64,000 nt of DNA, taken from Haloferax mediterranei ATCC 33500 (GTDB taxonomy: Archaea; Halobacteriota; Halobacteria; Halobacteriales; Haloferacaceae). Positions 27,056 through 36,525 of this stretch are shown piece after piece (position 1 is the stretch's first letter; every line of letters begins with the position of its first letter). Below the pieces are notes generated by a model. That model saw only the letters and a list, made by a program, of their open reading frames with translations, was not told the origin of the DNA and did no database searches. The translations under genes were made by a program, and so were the position numbers. Location of the stretch: positions 186,001 to 250,000 of the forward strand of contig NC_017944.1 in the NCBI RefSeq assembly GCF_000306765.2, read 5' to 3'.

Positions 27056-27990
27056 AGTTCGTCACCTCCTCGGGTGTACACCCGCAGATAGACGATGGCG
27101 AACAGGAGGAGGAACAGGAACCCGATGACGCTGTAGGCAGCGCCGCGACCGAGGTTCCCGTTCTGTAATCCAACCTGATAGATATGGATGACCAGCGTCG
27201 CAGTCGTACTAATCGGACCCCCACCGGTCATCGTCCAGATGACGTCGAAGCTGACGAAGGTCCAGATGGTCGATAGCAGCGTGGCCATCAGAATGACGCT
27301 CTTGAGCTGCGGCAGGGTGATGTACCGGAACTGGTGCCACCGCTCGGCCCCGTCGATTGCGGCCGCCTCGTACAGGTCCTGCGGAATCGATTGCAGTCCA
27401 GCGAGGAAGATAATCGCCATGAACGGCGTTCCGATCCAGACGTCGGCGACGACGACACCAAGCCACGCGATATCGGGATTTCCGAGGATACCGATTCCCT
27501 GGTCTATCACGCCAAGCTTGAGGAGCACCGCGTTGAGGTAGCCGAACTGCGGGTGTTCTATCCACCGGAACACGACCGCAGAGATGGCATACGGAATCCC
27601 CCACGGGATGAGGAATGCCGTTCGGAAGAACTTCCGACCCTGAATATCGTTCTTCAGATGAACCGCGATGAGCAGTCCGAGGAGCGTCTTGCCGGCGACA
27701 CCAACCAGCACCCAGCGCCCCGTCTGCCAGAGGAGCCGGTAGAAGATGTCGCTGTTGACGATTTCGACGTAGTGCTGCAGGCCGACGAACGTCTCGATAG
27801 TCGAGTCGGCCGGTGAGCGGTACAACGACAGACGGAACGTCTCCAGTATCGGGTAGCCGACGACGGCGAGCAGAAATACTGCAGCGGGCGCTATCAGGAA
27901 GTAGGCGCGCCGGTTTTGCTTGAGGTGTGCGATGGACTGAGAGAGACGTGATTCCCCGTCCGTCTTGGAATATTCTTCAGCGAGACTCAT
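27052..27990 (-). CDS. Carbohydrate ABC transporter permease (MalF type)
   Basis: A 312-residue permease with six helices after a polar N-terminus of about 30 residues. The EAA loop reads DLYEAAAIDGAERWHQFRYI then TLPQLK. It pairs with the MalG-type subunit that overlaps its end, and the binding-protein gene stops 12 bp before its start. Confidence 0.9.
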   Translation of the reverse strand: MSLAEEYSKTDGESRLSQSIAHLKQNRRAYFLIAPAAVFLLAVVGYPILETFRLSLYRSPADSTIETFVGLQHYVEIVNSDIFYRLLWQTGRWVLVGVAGKTLLGLLIAVHLKNDIQGRKFFRTAFLIPWGIPYAISAVVFRWIEHPQFGYLNAVLLKLGVIDQGIGILGNPDIAWLGVVVADVWIGTPFMAIIFLAGLQSIPQDLYEAAAIDGAERWHQFRYITLPQLKSVILMATLLSTIWTFVSFDVIWTMTGGGPISTTATLVIHIYQVGLQNGNLGRGAAYSVIGFLFLLLFAIVYLRVYTRGGDEL

Positions 27991-28001
27991 GGTGTTCCAT
28001 T

Positions 28002-29366
28002 TTAGCTCATTGCATCTTCGAGGTCGCTCTGGGCGTCATCCAGGGCTTTTTGCGGGCTTTTTTGGTCCGCAAGCGCCTCCTGAATCGCCTGGACCATCCG
28101 GTCGTTGAACTGGCTGAAATTACTGAGCTTCGGCCGGGCACGGGCATACTGGCCCGCCTCGACGAACGGTCCCCAGTTTTTCGACTCGGAGAAGTACTCC
28201 CGTTCGCCGACCGCTTTGACGACCGGGAGGAACCCCTTCTGCTTCGAGTACTGGAACCGCCGTTCCTCGTCGAAGTAGAACCGAATCAGGTCCCGTGCGA
28301 TGTCCTTGTGCTCGCTTTGGCTCAGGATGCCGAGCGTGTCGATGGTAAAGAGGCTGTACCGTCCCTCCGGACCCTTTGGGACCTGGGCGATACCGTACTC
28401 AAAGTCGACTTCGCCCTTCTCCTGGGATTCGGTAATGTTGAGTCCCGTGTACACGTGGCCGATGACCATCCCAAGGTCACCGTTCTCGAACAACTGCCGG
28501 ATGTCCTGGCGGGTCGAAGACAGCGGCGAGGCCTGCGTCACGCCGTGTTCGAGGTGAAGGTCGGCGTAGAACGAGAGCGCTTCGGCGGCTCCGTCCGAAT
28601 TGACGACCGGCATCCCCTCGTCGTCTACCAGGTCTGCACCGTACGACCAGTGGTAATGGTAGTACTGCGACCCGGTCTCGATGGCGTCAGCCCCGGCAAG
28701 GCCGAGTGCCGGGACACTCACCTCGCCGCTTTCGGTAATCGTCTTCGCGGCGGACAACATGTCCTGCCACGTGTCCAGCGACGGGTTCTCCGGGTCGAGT
28801 CCGGCAGCCTCGAACACGTCCTTGTTGTAGTAGAGACACTTGTTCGAAGCCGCCCACGGTACACCGTAGTGAGAGCCGTTGTACATCGTCCCGTTGGCAA
28901 CTCCTTCGGCGAACTTCTCGCCGAATTCGCCGTCCATCAGGTCGTCGACTGGTTCGAGTGCACCCTTCCCGACGAGTTGCGGAATCCAGCGCGCAGGCCA
29001 CCGACTCACGTCCGGTGCTTGTCCCCCGTCGACGCGGTTGTTCACCGTTTGACGTGCATTGTCCCACGTCACGCTCGTGAACTCTACGTTGACCCCGTAC
29101 TCTTCTTCGAAGGCAGCGTTGTTCTCCTCGAAGAACTGCTTGATGTTGTCACCAACTCCCATCGTGAGGAACTGGATACTCTGTCCACCGTCGTCACCGT
29201 TTCCACCGTCACCGCTGTTGCCGTCGGCAGTGCCAGTCCCATCGCCGTTTCCATCGCCGGTACACCCGGCGATAGCAATCATCCCGCCAGCACCGAGTGC
29301 CTGAAGGAGTTGACGACGGTCCAGAGACTGCTCACTAGGCTGCCCTTTGGTATCTTTTCGCATCAT
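28002..29366 (-). CDS. Sugar ABC transporter substrate-binding lipoprotein
   Basis: A 454-residue family-1 solute-binding protein. Residues about 15-37 are a Tat signal (DRRQLLQALGAGG) with lipobox IAGC, followed by a Gly/Asp/Asn-rich spacer. The mature part carries the usual MalE-like sequence (AFEEEYGVNVEFTSVTWDN; LGIAQVPKGPEGR-like region). The tandem ATG codons at 29366/29363 are supported by a TATA-like ATTATATATG about 25 bp upstream. The ligand is unknown; sugar or sugar acid is inferred from neighbours. Confidence 0.9.
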   Translation of the reverse strand: MMRKDTKGQPSEQSLDRRQLLQALGAGGMIAIAGCTGDGNGDGTGTADGNSGDGGNGDDGGQSIQFLTMGVGDNIKQFFEENNAAFEEEYGVNVEFTSVTWDNARQTVNNRVDGGQAPDVSRWPARWIPQLVGKGALEPVDDLMDGEFGEKFAEGVANGTMYNGSHYGVPWAASNKCLYYNKDVFEAAGLDPENPSLDTWQDMLSAAKTITESGEVSVPALGLAGADAIETGSQYYHYHWSYGADLVDDEGMPVVNSDGAAEALSFYADLHLEHGVTQASPLSSTRQDIRQLFENGDLGMVIGHVYTGLNITESQEKGEVDFEYGIAQVPKGPEGRYSLFTIDTLGILSQSEHKDIARDLIRFYFDEERRFQYSKQKGFLPVVKAVGEREYFSESKNWGPFVEAGQYARARPKLSNFSQFNDRMVQAIQEALADQKSPQKALDDAQSDLEDAMS

Positions 29367-29441
29367 TGCTACCACTTACTCCCGCATATATAATTGTTTA
29401 TGTTCATATTCTATTTTTGTCAGTAGTGCGTTCAGTGCAGT

Positions 29442-30242
29442 TTACGCGTTGTGTTCGTGGATAGTACGCAACAGCGAAGCGAGTTCTTCCCCGATAATCG
29501 ACCGAATCCGTTCCCCTTTCTCAGCGCTGGCCTTTTCAGGTAAACCGATTGCACCGGAGTCAGAGTACACATCAAACGACCGGTACACACCGACAGAACC
29601 GCCATCAAGCAGGTCCTGTCCAGCCCACTGGTACTGTTCGTCTAACGTCTCACCATCGCGTTCCGAGGAGTCACCGACGAGGTCCGGACGGAGTGCAAGC
29701 ATAAGCGACGTTTCGAACTCACCCCCGTGGGCCATCCCACCGGTCTCACTGTCTCGGAGCGCCTCGATCCGGTCGGATGCCAGTTCGAAGTACGTCGTTC
29801 CAAGGACCTCGGCGTCAGCCTCCACGCCGACCGTGCTGACGACCGATCCGATGAGCGGTCCGTTGCCACCGTGGCCGTTGACGAACAGCACGGCATCGAA
29901 TCCGTTTTCGAGACCGGTACTTGCGATATCTTCTAATATCGCACGGAGGTTCTCGAAGTCGAGTGAAAGCGTCCCGCCAAACGTGAGGTGATGCGGCGAG
30001 AAGCCACTCCAAACCGTGGGCGAGACGACGACCGGAACGTCGTCAAGTCGTTCGAGTGCGGCATCGACCATCGCTTCGACGAGAAGAGAATCAGTGACGA
30101 CCGGAAGGTGATGTCCGTGTTGTTCGATGCTGCCAACTGGAATAACCAAGATAGAACCCGGTTGAGACCCGGTCTCCCGAACTTCCCTTGCCGTCATTCC
30201 CGCCCATTCGTGCTCGCCTCGACCAATCGTATTGTACATCAT
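29442..30242 (-). CDS. Creatininase-family amidohydrolase
   Basis: A 266-residue metal hydrolase. Zinc-binding motifs are VGSIEQHGHHLPVVTD near residue 36, NGHGGN near 135 and AHGGEFETS near 185. Creatininase-fold enzymes open cyclic amides or cleave formamides (creatininase, FAPy deformylase ArfB, MftE). In this sugar operon a lactone- or lactam-opening role is possible, but that is inference. It begins 1-2 bp after the ATPase gene stop, so it belongs to the operon. Confidence 0.85.
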   Translation of the reverse strand: MMYNTIGRGEHEWAGMTAREVRETGSQPGSILVIPVGSIEQHGHHLPVVTDSLLVEAMVDAALERLDDVPVVVSPTVWSGFSPHHLTFGGTLSLDFENLRAILEDIASTGLENGFDAVLFVNGHGGNGPLIGSVVSTVGVEADAEVLGTTYFELASDRIEALRDSETGGMAHGGEFETSLMLALRPDLVGDSSERDGETLDEQYQWAGQDLLDGGSVGVYRSFDVYSDSGAIGLPEKASAEKGERIRSIIGEELASLLRTIHEHNA

Positions 30243-30243
30243 A

Positions 30244-31341
30244 TTAGGCTGAATCCGTTATCTGTAGCTCGTTTACCGGCACGCGCGCTCCGTCGACATC
30301 GAAGAGATGCATATCGTCGATATCGAACCCGAGTGTAATCTCGTCGTCGACCGCTGGACGGAACTCACTCTCGACCCGCGCAATCACTTCGGACGATTCG
30401 CGAGTTGTTTTGAGGTAGAGGAAGTTATCCGAGCCAACCGGCTCGACCACGTCGACAATCGTATCGATGTACCCACCCTCTCGTTCGGCGGTGAGGTCTT
30501 CCGGTCGTACCCCAAGAGTGTACTCTCCCGACGGGACATCGACGTCGAGCGCGAATTCGAAGCTCGGCGATTCGAAGTGTGCACCCTCGTTGGCAGCGGT
30601 AACGGTCACGTCGAAGAAGTTCATCGATGGCGAGCCAATGAAGCCGGCGACGAACTCGTTGTTCGGTTCGTCGTAGCATCGCTCCGGCGGGTCGACTTGC
30701 TGAAGCTTGCCGTCGTTGAGAATGACGATACGGTCGGCCATCGTCATCGCTTCCGTCTGGTCGTGCGTGACGTATATCGTCGTGACACCGAGGTTTTCTT
30801 GGATTCGCTGGATTTCGGTGCGCATCTGCGTCCGCAACTTTGCGTCCAGATTCGACAGTGGTTCGTCCATCAGGAAGACATCGGGGTCGCGAACGATGGC
30901 ACGCCCCAGCGCAACTCGTTGCTGTTGCCCGCCGGAGAGTTGTTTGGGTAAGTCATCCAAGAGTTCGGATATCTCCAGCATCTCAGCGGCGTCCTCGACG
31001 CGCGTTTCGATTTCGTCGTCGCGCTCACCCGCGAGCCGAAGCCCGAACGACATATTCTCGCGCACGGTCATGTGCGGGTACAATGCGTATGACTGGAACA
31101 CCATCGCGATGTTCCGGTCTTGTGGCCGGACGTCGTTGACGACGGTATCCCCGATGGATATCTCACCACCAGAAACGGTCTCAAGCCCCGCGACCATCCG
31201 AAGCGTCGTCGATTTCCCACAACCGGATGGGCCGACGACGACGACGAACTCGCCATCCTCCACAGTGAGGTCCAAGCCCTCGACTGCAAGGATGGAATCG
31301 TCGTACACTTTGCTGACGTTCGATAGTGTAACCTTGCTCAT
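30244..31341 (-). CDS. Sugar ABC transporter ATP-binding protein (MalK/UgpC type)
   Basis: A 365-residue ATPase. Walker A is GPSGCGKSTTLRM, the signature is LSGGQQQRVALGRA, Walker B is VFLMDEPLSNLDAKLR, and the last 120 residues form the regulatory OB/TOBE region. ATG 31341 was chosen because MSKVTLSNVSKVY is the family start; an in-frame ATG seven codons upstream lies in the operator. It is the first gene of the operon and diverges from the IclR regulator. Confidence 0.92.
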   Translation of the reverse strand: MSKVTLSNVSKVYDDSILAVEGLDLTVEDGEFVVVVGPSGCGKSTTLRMVAGLETVSGGEISIGDTVVNDVRPQDRNIAMVFQSYALYPHMTVRENMSFGLRLAGERDDEIETRVEDAAEMLEISELLDDLPKQLSGGQQQRVALGRAIVRDPDVFLMDEPLSNLDAKLRTQMRTEIQRIQENLGVTTIYVTHDQTEAMTMADRIVILNDGKLQQVDPPERCYDEPNNEFVAGFIGSPSMNFFDVTVTAANEGAHFESPSFEFALDVDVPSGEYTLGVRPEDLTAEREGGYIDTIVDVVEPVGSDNFLYLKTTRESSEVIARVESEFRPAVDDEITLGFDIDDMHLFDVDGARVPVNELQITDSA

Positions 31342-31350
31342 ATAGGGTGA

Positions 31351-31379
31351 AGGATAATGCACTATCCTGAATAATAAAT
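31351..31379 (-). promoter_or_regulatory. Operon promoter with candidate IclR operator
   Basis: AGGATA (31351-31356) and TATCCT (31363-31368) form a 6-bp inverted repeat with a 6-bp spacer, directly between a TATA-like ATTTATTATT (minus strand, 31370-31379) and the ATPase start. The GGATAGTG half-site recurs at 31863-31870, just after the TATA-like element of the IclR gene. This suggests one regulator binds both divergent promoters. Confidence 0.45.
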
Positions 31380-31908
31380 GTTGGCAGTGGATGCAAAAAC
31401 CGTTCTACCAACCGTATTGAAAGGCTTCATTGGGAAAACGCATGTCTGCTGGTCCGCGCTCGAGGGAGACAGATGTGAGATAGGGCACCGTCTCAGTTGC
31501 AGTGAGGGAGGAAACACAGTGTATACCGAGCGAAGCAGCCTGTTTGTGCAAATTAGGACTCCAGCCGTATCTGCGGACCGCTACGGACAAATTTCGGTCG
31601 GTCACTGATTCCTCCGCGACCGCAGTTTCAACATGGTCGAAAATGATAAAATCGGACCAGATTCTCCGACAGTGAATCAATCCGCAGCACGAGCGCTCCT
31701 ACCCGGACATCAGGCCGAACAGTTCACTTCGTACCAATATATAAGTTAACATTCATCATGGAATGCAAGAACACGAGGTCCGAAAAATACCAGTGGTTCG
31801 AGCGATTCGTTGCCATTTCCAATTACCGCTACGCATTTTTTCAACGCTGTTGAATATATCTTGGATAGTGAAGGAAACCTTTTCAACCAGTGCGAAAAAT
31901 ACACTACC
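31380..31908. other. Divergent intergenic region
   Basis: About 530 bp between the sugar operon and the IclR gene. The short frames here have no recognisable motif. AATATATC at 31853-31860 is the likely TATA box of the IclR gene, followed by the GGATAGTG half-site. Confidence 0.45.
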
Positions 31909-32691
31909 ATGACAACTGGTAACGATAAAACAATACGCTCGGTCGAAACGGCGTTCGAGATACTCTCGGCGCTCGGGGAGGTAGAGCCGACTGGACTCTC
32001 CGACCTCGCCTCGGTGGTCGACATCCCGACGAGCACGATTTACATCCACTTGAACACGCTCGTAGAACAGGGCTTTGTCGTCAAGGAAGCGGGACAGTAC
32101 CGGCGGTCATTTCGGTTTCTGGAGGTCGGCGGAAGCGTTCGCCAGCAACTGGACATCGCGCGACTCCTCCGAAATAAGGTCGAAGAGCTCAGTCGGACGA
32201 CTGGCGAAATCGTCGGTGCCGCCATCGAAGAGAACGGAAAGCGCGTCATCCTCTACCGAAGCACTGGTGAGAAGGCCGCTGCCGACGAGATACCCATCGG
32301 GAACCACACCGAGATGCACTGGACATCGCTCGGGAAAGCTATTTTAGCATACCTTCCGGAGGACCGACGGAAGCAGATTGTCGAGCGGCACGGTCTCTCC
32401 AAAGGAACGAGCCAGACGTTCACAGCACCCCAAGAACTCGAACGCGAACTCAGCCGAGTTCGTCAACAGGGGTACGCAATGGACGACGAAGAACACCTGC
32501 GCGGGATTCGGGGAATTGCCGTCCCGATTCTCGACGGGGACGAAAATGTCGAGGCATCAATCGGGGTTACCGGACCGCGAGACAGGTTCACGCCGGGGTA
32601 CATGGCCGACCTACTGAACATACTGCGATACAGCAAAAACGAGATCGAGGTTCGAAACCAGTACTACGAGTACAGTTCAATCGATGGATAG
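31909..32691 (+). CDS. IclR-family transcriptional regulator
   Basis: A 260-residue regulator. The N-terminal winged helix (about residues 8-65) reads SVETAFEILSALGEVEPTGL then VDIPTSTIYIHLNTLVEQG. The C-terminal effector domain (about 80-250) has MHWTSLGKAILAYLPEDRR and GIRGIAVPILDGD. ATG 31909 fits the family start. It lies divergent from the sugar transporter operon and is its obvious candidate regulator, binding a pathway sugar or keto acid. Confidence 0.92.
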   Translation: MTTGNDKTIRSVETAFEILSALGEVEPTGLSDLASVVDIPTSTIYIHLNTLVEQGFVVKEAGQYRRSFRFLEVGGSVRQQLDIARLLRNKVEELSRTTGEIVGAAIEENGKRVILYRSTGEKAAADEIPIGNHTEMHWTSLGKAILAYLPEDRRKQIVERHGLSKGTSQTFTAPQELERELSRVRQQGYAMDDEEHLRGIRGIAVPILDGDENVEASIGVTGPRDRFTPGYMADLLNILRYSKNEIEVRNQYYEYSSIDG

Positions 32692-33425
32692 CGACACAGT
32701 TTCTCGACTGAGTGGTGTGAAAAAGAGTGGGAGAATGGATTACAACAATACAATTGTAATGGGAAGCCCGAACGCTCGGGTCGACGCGATTTACTCACAA
32801 ACCACACGGGCTGACGGATACACACTCAGATAATAGTACTCACAGTGATAAGACTATTCAGCAACAGAAAGTGAGTCCCGGGCGATACATTCCATATATG
32901 GCATCAACGACGGGGATATAGTATTGTTTATTTTTTTACAATATGTTCGTGAGATCACGCCTTTAGAAAACTGTCTGGACAGCGGACTATTACACAGAAT
33001 GTTTTATCTCCAATAACTCGCCACGGGAGATGGCATCTAGCGATTCGTAGGTATCAGTAGTATTCAGGGTTTAGTACCTTTCCCCGTGTAGAGTCGCTTC
33101 CCCAATTCGACGACGATGAGAGAGATAATAGCAGGAGAGACTTCAGTCCCATATACAAATTTTAGAATGTTTACAATGTTCGAACGAGAGACAGTGGTAC
33201 AACCATAGTAGAATAGTCTATAATACACACAACTGGTGTGCATGTCGACCGCACCATTCGGTTGGTAGTCGACCGTCGAAAGGAAGTACATGACCGAGGC
33301 CCCACATAGTGCTGTTTTCTGACAATTTCGTTCGGACACAACCGGCGGTGTACACTCTCAGCAAGTCGACCTAAGTACGGTTCCCGGCTCGATATGTTTA
33401 TTTCAGATACAAAATTTGTGTTCGT
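32692..33425. other. AT-rich intergenic region with an inverted repeat
   Basis: More than 700 bp without a convincing gene. ATTACAA (32739-32745) and TTGTAAT (32754-32760) form an inverted repeat 48 bp after the IclR stop, perhaps a terminator or operator. Minus-strand open frames at 33064-33339 and 33171-33464 have no motif and look like chance frames in low-GC DNA. Confidence 0.45.
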
Positions 33426-34216
33426 ATGAACCTCCCGGATAGTTGGACAACAGACACGGTACACGTCAACGGAGTCGGGTTACAGTACTACCGAGCAGGG
33501 AGCGGTCCACCGCTTGTCATGGCTCACGGGTTCTACAACAACGGCAGGTGTTGGGAGCCACTCGTTGCCGATCTCGCGGACGACTACGAGCTAGTGATGT
33601 ACGACGCCCGCGGTCACGGTCGTTCAGATGCCCCTAAAAGTGGTTACACTATGGACGACCGCGTCGAAGACCTTCTGGGACTCGTAGATGCGCTCGACCT
33701 TGTAGACCCGATTCTACTCGGCCACTCGATGGGTGGCTCGATCGTCGCGTGGACAGCCGCCAAGAAACCCGACCTCCCGCGTGCGATCATCTTAGAAGAC
33801 CCCGCAGGTATGTACGGCGCTCCCGACATAGTCCCGACGAGCGAGCACGCATAGTCCGTGAGCACATTCAAGAATGTTCAGACAGACCAGTCGAGGAAAT
33901 CACGGCAGACTATCCAGAACGAGAGCCGAGTTTAGCTCGGCGTCTCGCAGTTGCGGATTCCGAGTGTCGTCAGGCGATTGCGGAAATCGCACGTGAAGGC
34001 TACCCGCAGTTGGGGGACGCGTTTACCGAGATTACGTGTCCGACGCTCGTACTGAAATCCGACGCCGACCTCGAACGACGGGTCAAGGACCTCGATATTG
34101 CCGACAAGTTAGCTAACGGACGACTCGTTCATATCCCCGAAGCCGGACATTGCGTGTTCTACGACCAGTACGACGCAGCATATGCTGAGTTACGCACGTT
34201 CCTCCAGCGAGTATAG
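33426..34216 (+). pseudogene. Alpha/beta hydrolase with one-base frameshift
   Basis: Two frames together encode one hydrolase of about 263 residues. The first (33426-33854) has the oxyanion region MAHGFYNNGRCW and the nucleophile elbow LGHSMGGS. The second frame continues at about 33835 as DERARIVREHIQE and ends with the acid region and catalytic His in HIPEAGHCVF. Reading GTC CCG then AC GAG suggests loss of one G from CCGGACGAG. Without correction the product ends after 142 residues and lacks the His. A TATA-like TTTATTTC about 26 bp before the ATG is intact. The cause may be mutation or a sequencing error. Confidence 0.85.
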
Positions 34217-34362
34217 AAGCCGATAGCTCACACGAGTTTTATCCTCTATTTATCACAATCTGCGTTAACTATTGAAGAACTGCCAGACGGCGCGGGAAAC
34301 GTACCGGGAACTGGGTCATTTTTCGACTGAAGAGTAACCCGGAGTTCGCTATCCAGGACGAC

Positions 34363-36324
34363 CTACCAAAAGAGTGCGGTCGGTGGCTGTGCAGCCTCTT
34401 CGACGGTCATCTCGTCGTCGATGGCCGGAACGAGGAGCGTTGCACGCGTTCCCGTTTCGGTTGGGTTGTCGATTGGTCCGATTTGGAACGACCCCCCGTA
34501 TCGGGTGACAATCCAGTTAACCAACCACAGACCCATACTACTGCCGTGTTCTAACTCCGTCTCGTGGCCCTCCTCGACGAACGCCGTTTCACTTGGTGAG
34601 ATGCCCCGGCCGTCGTCAATCACCTCGATGTAGACCTGGTCGTCGGCATCGGACACCGAGAGAGAGACGTGTGCTGAATCCGAGGGGTGGTGTGTAAGCG
34701 CGTTCGTCACGAGTTCCGAGATTGCCTGTTCGAGTTCGCTCCCCGCACAGATTCCCCGTTCGGTGGAAATGTCAGTCTCGATGGAAGCATCAGGAAATGC
34801 GTGTTCGTGTTCCTCGACAATTCGAGAAAGGAGTGTAGCAGGGTCGAGACGGGTCGGGCTCCGGTCGCGCTGCGCGTATTGTTTTAACTCGCGTGCACGC
34901 TCACTTAATTGGACCAGCGAGTCAGCCCGTCGACGTATCCGAGCGGCGGCCACATCAGCCACTGCGGGGTCACGCAAGAGGTCGGCGTTACCGAGAATGA
35001 CGTTCATGCTATTCCGCAGATTGTGTCGTAAGACCCGGTTGAGCAGTTCGACGAGACGGACAGTCCGTTCCTGCTCCGTGACGTTCTCGTGGAACCCGAC
35101 AAAGTGTGTCACCTCGCCTTGGTCGTCCGTGACGGGGCTGATAGTAGTCCGACACCACAGTGGCGTGCCATCCTTTCGGGTGATGAGCAGTTCGAACGAA
35201 ATCGACTCACCGACGTCCAGACTGTTCCGAATCTCGTCTCGAACGTTCGAGTCGACATCTTCAGGCAGGAATGTGTGATACGACTTCCCCCCGAGTTCAG
35301 CTCCCGTATACCCAGTCAGTCGCTCAAACGCCTCGTTTACGTAGTCAACAGGGTAACCCGGAAGCGACGCATCGGCAATCGTGATACCGATATGTGTGTC
35401 TTCGATAGCCCGGTGTTGAATCCGGAGTTCGCGTTCCTGTTCGACCCGTCTCGTGATATCCCGGGCGACACCCTGCACCAACAGGAGTTCGCCATCGTGG
35501 TAGACAGGTCGAGCGTTAATCTCCAGCACGACTGTCTCGCCAGTTTTGGTGTTGAATTCGGCTTCGAGTTGTTCGATGTAGTGGCCGTCTAAGACGCGAT
35601 TGAACGCCGCAAGTGTCTTCGGAACCGACGACTCGCAGATATAATCGATGAACTGCGTGCCCAACAACTCGTCAGGCTGGTAGCCGATGATTCGTTCGGC
35701 CGACGACGAGGCGTACGTGAACTGTCCCGCTAAATCGGTTCGGTAAATGATGTCGAACGTCGTCTCGGTGATTTCTTTGAACCGTTGTCGTTCAGCTTCG
35801 AGGCGGCGGTTTCGTTCTTCGAGTTTCGTTTCGTACGCGCGCCGTTCGAGTGCCTGTGAAATCAACTGTCCGAGGAGTTCGACGAGGAGTGCTTTTCTCT
35901 CGGGAAACGGCTCGTTTCGGGGTGTCGTGTCGCCGAAACAGACCGTTCCGTACACCTCGTCGTCGACGGTGATTTTCGTACCAATATAACACCCCAGATT
36001 GAACGTCTCGAACGCGTTGGATGGAATCTGAGGCGATGCTTCGGCGTCCTGAACGCTTAACGTCTCTTCCATCTGAATTGTTCGCCGACAATAGGCTTCC
36101 TCCAGCGGGCACGACTCGCCGGGCTGGATGAGTTCGTGCGAACCAATCGCCTGCTGGATTCGCTGCTCGCCGTCGGTGATACGGGTCAAGAACCCGTACT
36201 CTACGCCGAGAAAGTCAGCCACAATTTCGAGTGAGTGCTGTACAGACTCCTCGAAGTCGAGTGACGAGTCGGCAAACGTCGCATAAATTCGCTCGCGAGT
36301 CCGAGAACTATTCCGACTCATCAC
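34363..36324 (-). CDS. GAF/PAS sensor histidine kinase
   Basis: A 653-residue soluble sensor kinase. A GAF domain (about 20-160) begins SLEIVADFLGVEYGFLTRI. Two PAS domains follow (about 180-300 and 305-425; TFDIIYRTDLAGQFTYAS and IEDTHIGITIADAS). The phospho-acceptor box is RVLRHNLRNSMNVILGNADLL, in the haloarchaeal HNLRN style. The ATPase domain has ELVTNALTHH (N box), DDGRGI (G1) and GSSMGLWLVNWI (G2). No membrane segment is visible. It has no adjacent receiver gene, which is common in haloarchaea. Confidence 0.92.
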   Translation of the reverse strand: MMSRNSSRTRERIYATFADSSLDFEESVQHSLEIVADFLGVEYGFLTRITDGEQRIQQAIGSHELIQPGESCPLEEAYCRRTIQMEETLSVQDAEASPQIPSNAFETFNLGCYIGTKITVDDEVYGTVCFGDTTPRNEPFPERKALLVELLGQLISQALERRAYETKLEERNRRLEAERQRFKEITETTFDIIYRTDLAGQFTYASSSAERIIGYQPDELLGTQFIDYICESSVPKTLAAFNRVLDGHYIEQLEAEFNTKTGETVVLEINARPVYHDGELLLVQGVARDITRRVEQERELRIQHRAIEDTHIGITIADASLPGYPVDYVNEAFERLTGYTGAELGGKSYHTFLPEDVDSNVRDEIRNSLDVGESISFELLITRKDGTPLWCRTTISPVTDDQGEVTHFVGFHENVTEQERTVRLVELLNRVLRHNLRNSMNVILGNADLLRDPAVADVAAARIRRRADSLVQLSERARELKQYAQRDRSPTRLDPATLLSRIVEEHEHAFPDASIETDISTERGICAGSELEQAISELVTNALTHHPSDSAHVSLSVSDADDQVYIEVIDDGRGISPSETAFVEEGHETELEHGSSMGLWLVNWIVTRYGGSFQIGPIDNPTETGTRATLLVPAIDDEMTVEEAAQPPTALFW

Positions 36325-36525
36325 CGGTCGTCGAAGGAGTGTCGTTCAGGCTTTGATTCACGGTTGGCTTACAGAATAGTACGCCTGTCAGAATATAACT
36401 GTATTGTCGAGAGAAATTCATCGATAACGACTATAGTATCGATTTGATGCCCGCGAACGGGACAAGCAGTCAAACAGATAACAGAGAAATAGGTATTTTC
36501 AGGCCGGAACTCTCACCAGTGAGTC

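Noticed and set aside
27927..29393. Open frame of 488 codons on the plus strand
   Set aside because: It is antisense to the permease and sugar-binding lipoprotein genes, which have clear motifs. Long antisense frames are common in high-GC haloarchaeal DNA.
33064..33464. Minus-strand open frames of 91 and 97 codons
   Set aside because: They lie in low-GC intergenic DNA, overlap each other in different frames and show no motif.
36432..36446. TATAGTATCGATTTG resembling the MITE end
   Set aside because: Only one end matches and there is no second inverted repeat about 80 bp away; treated as chance.
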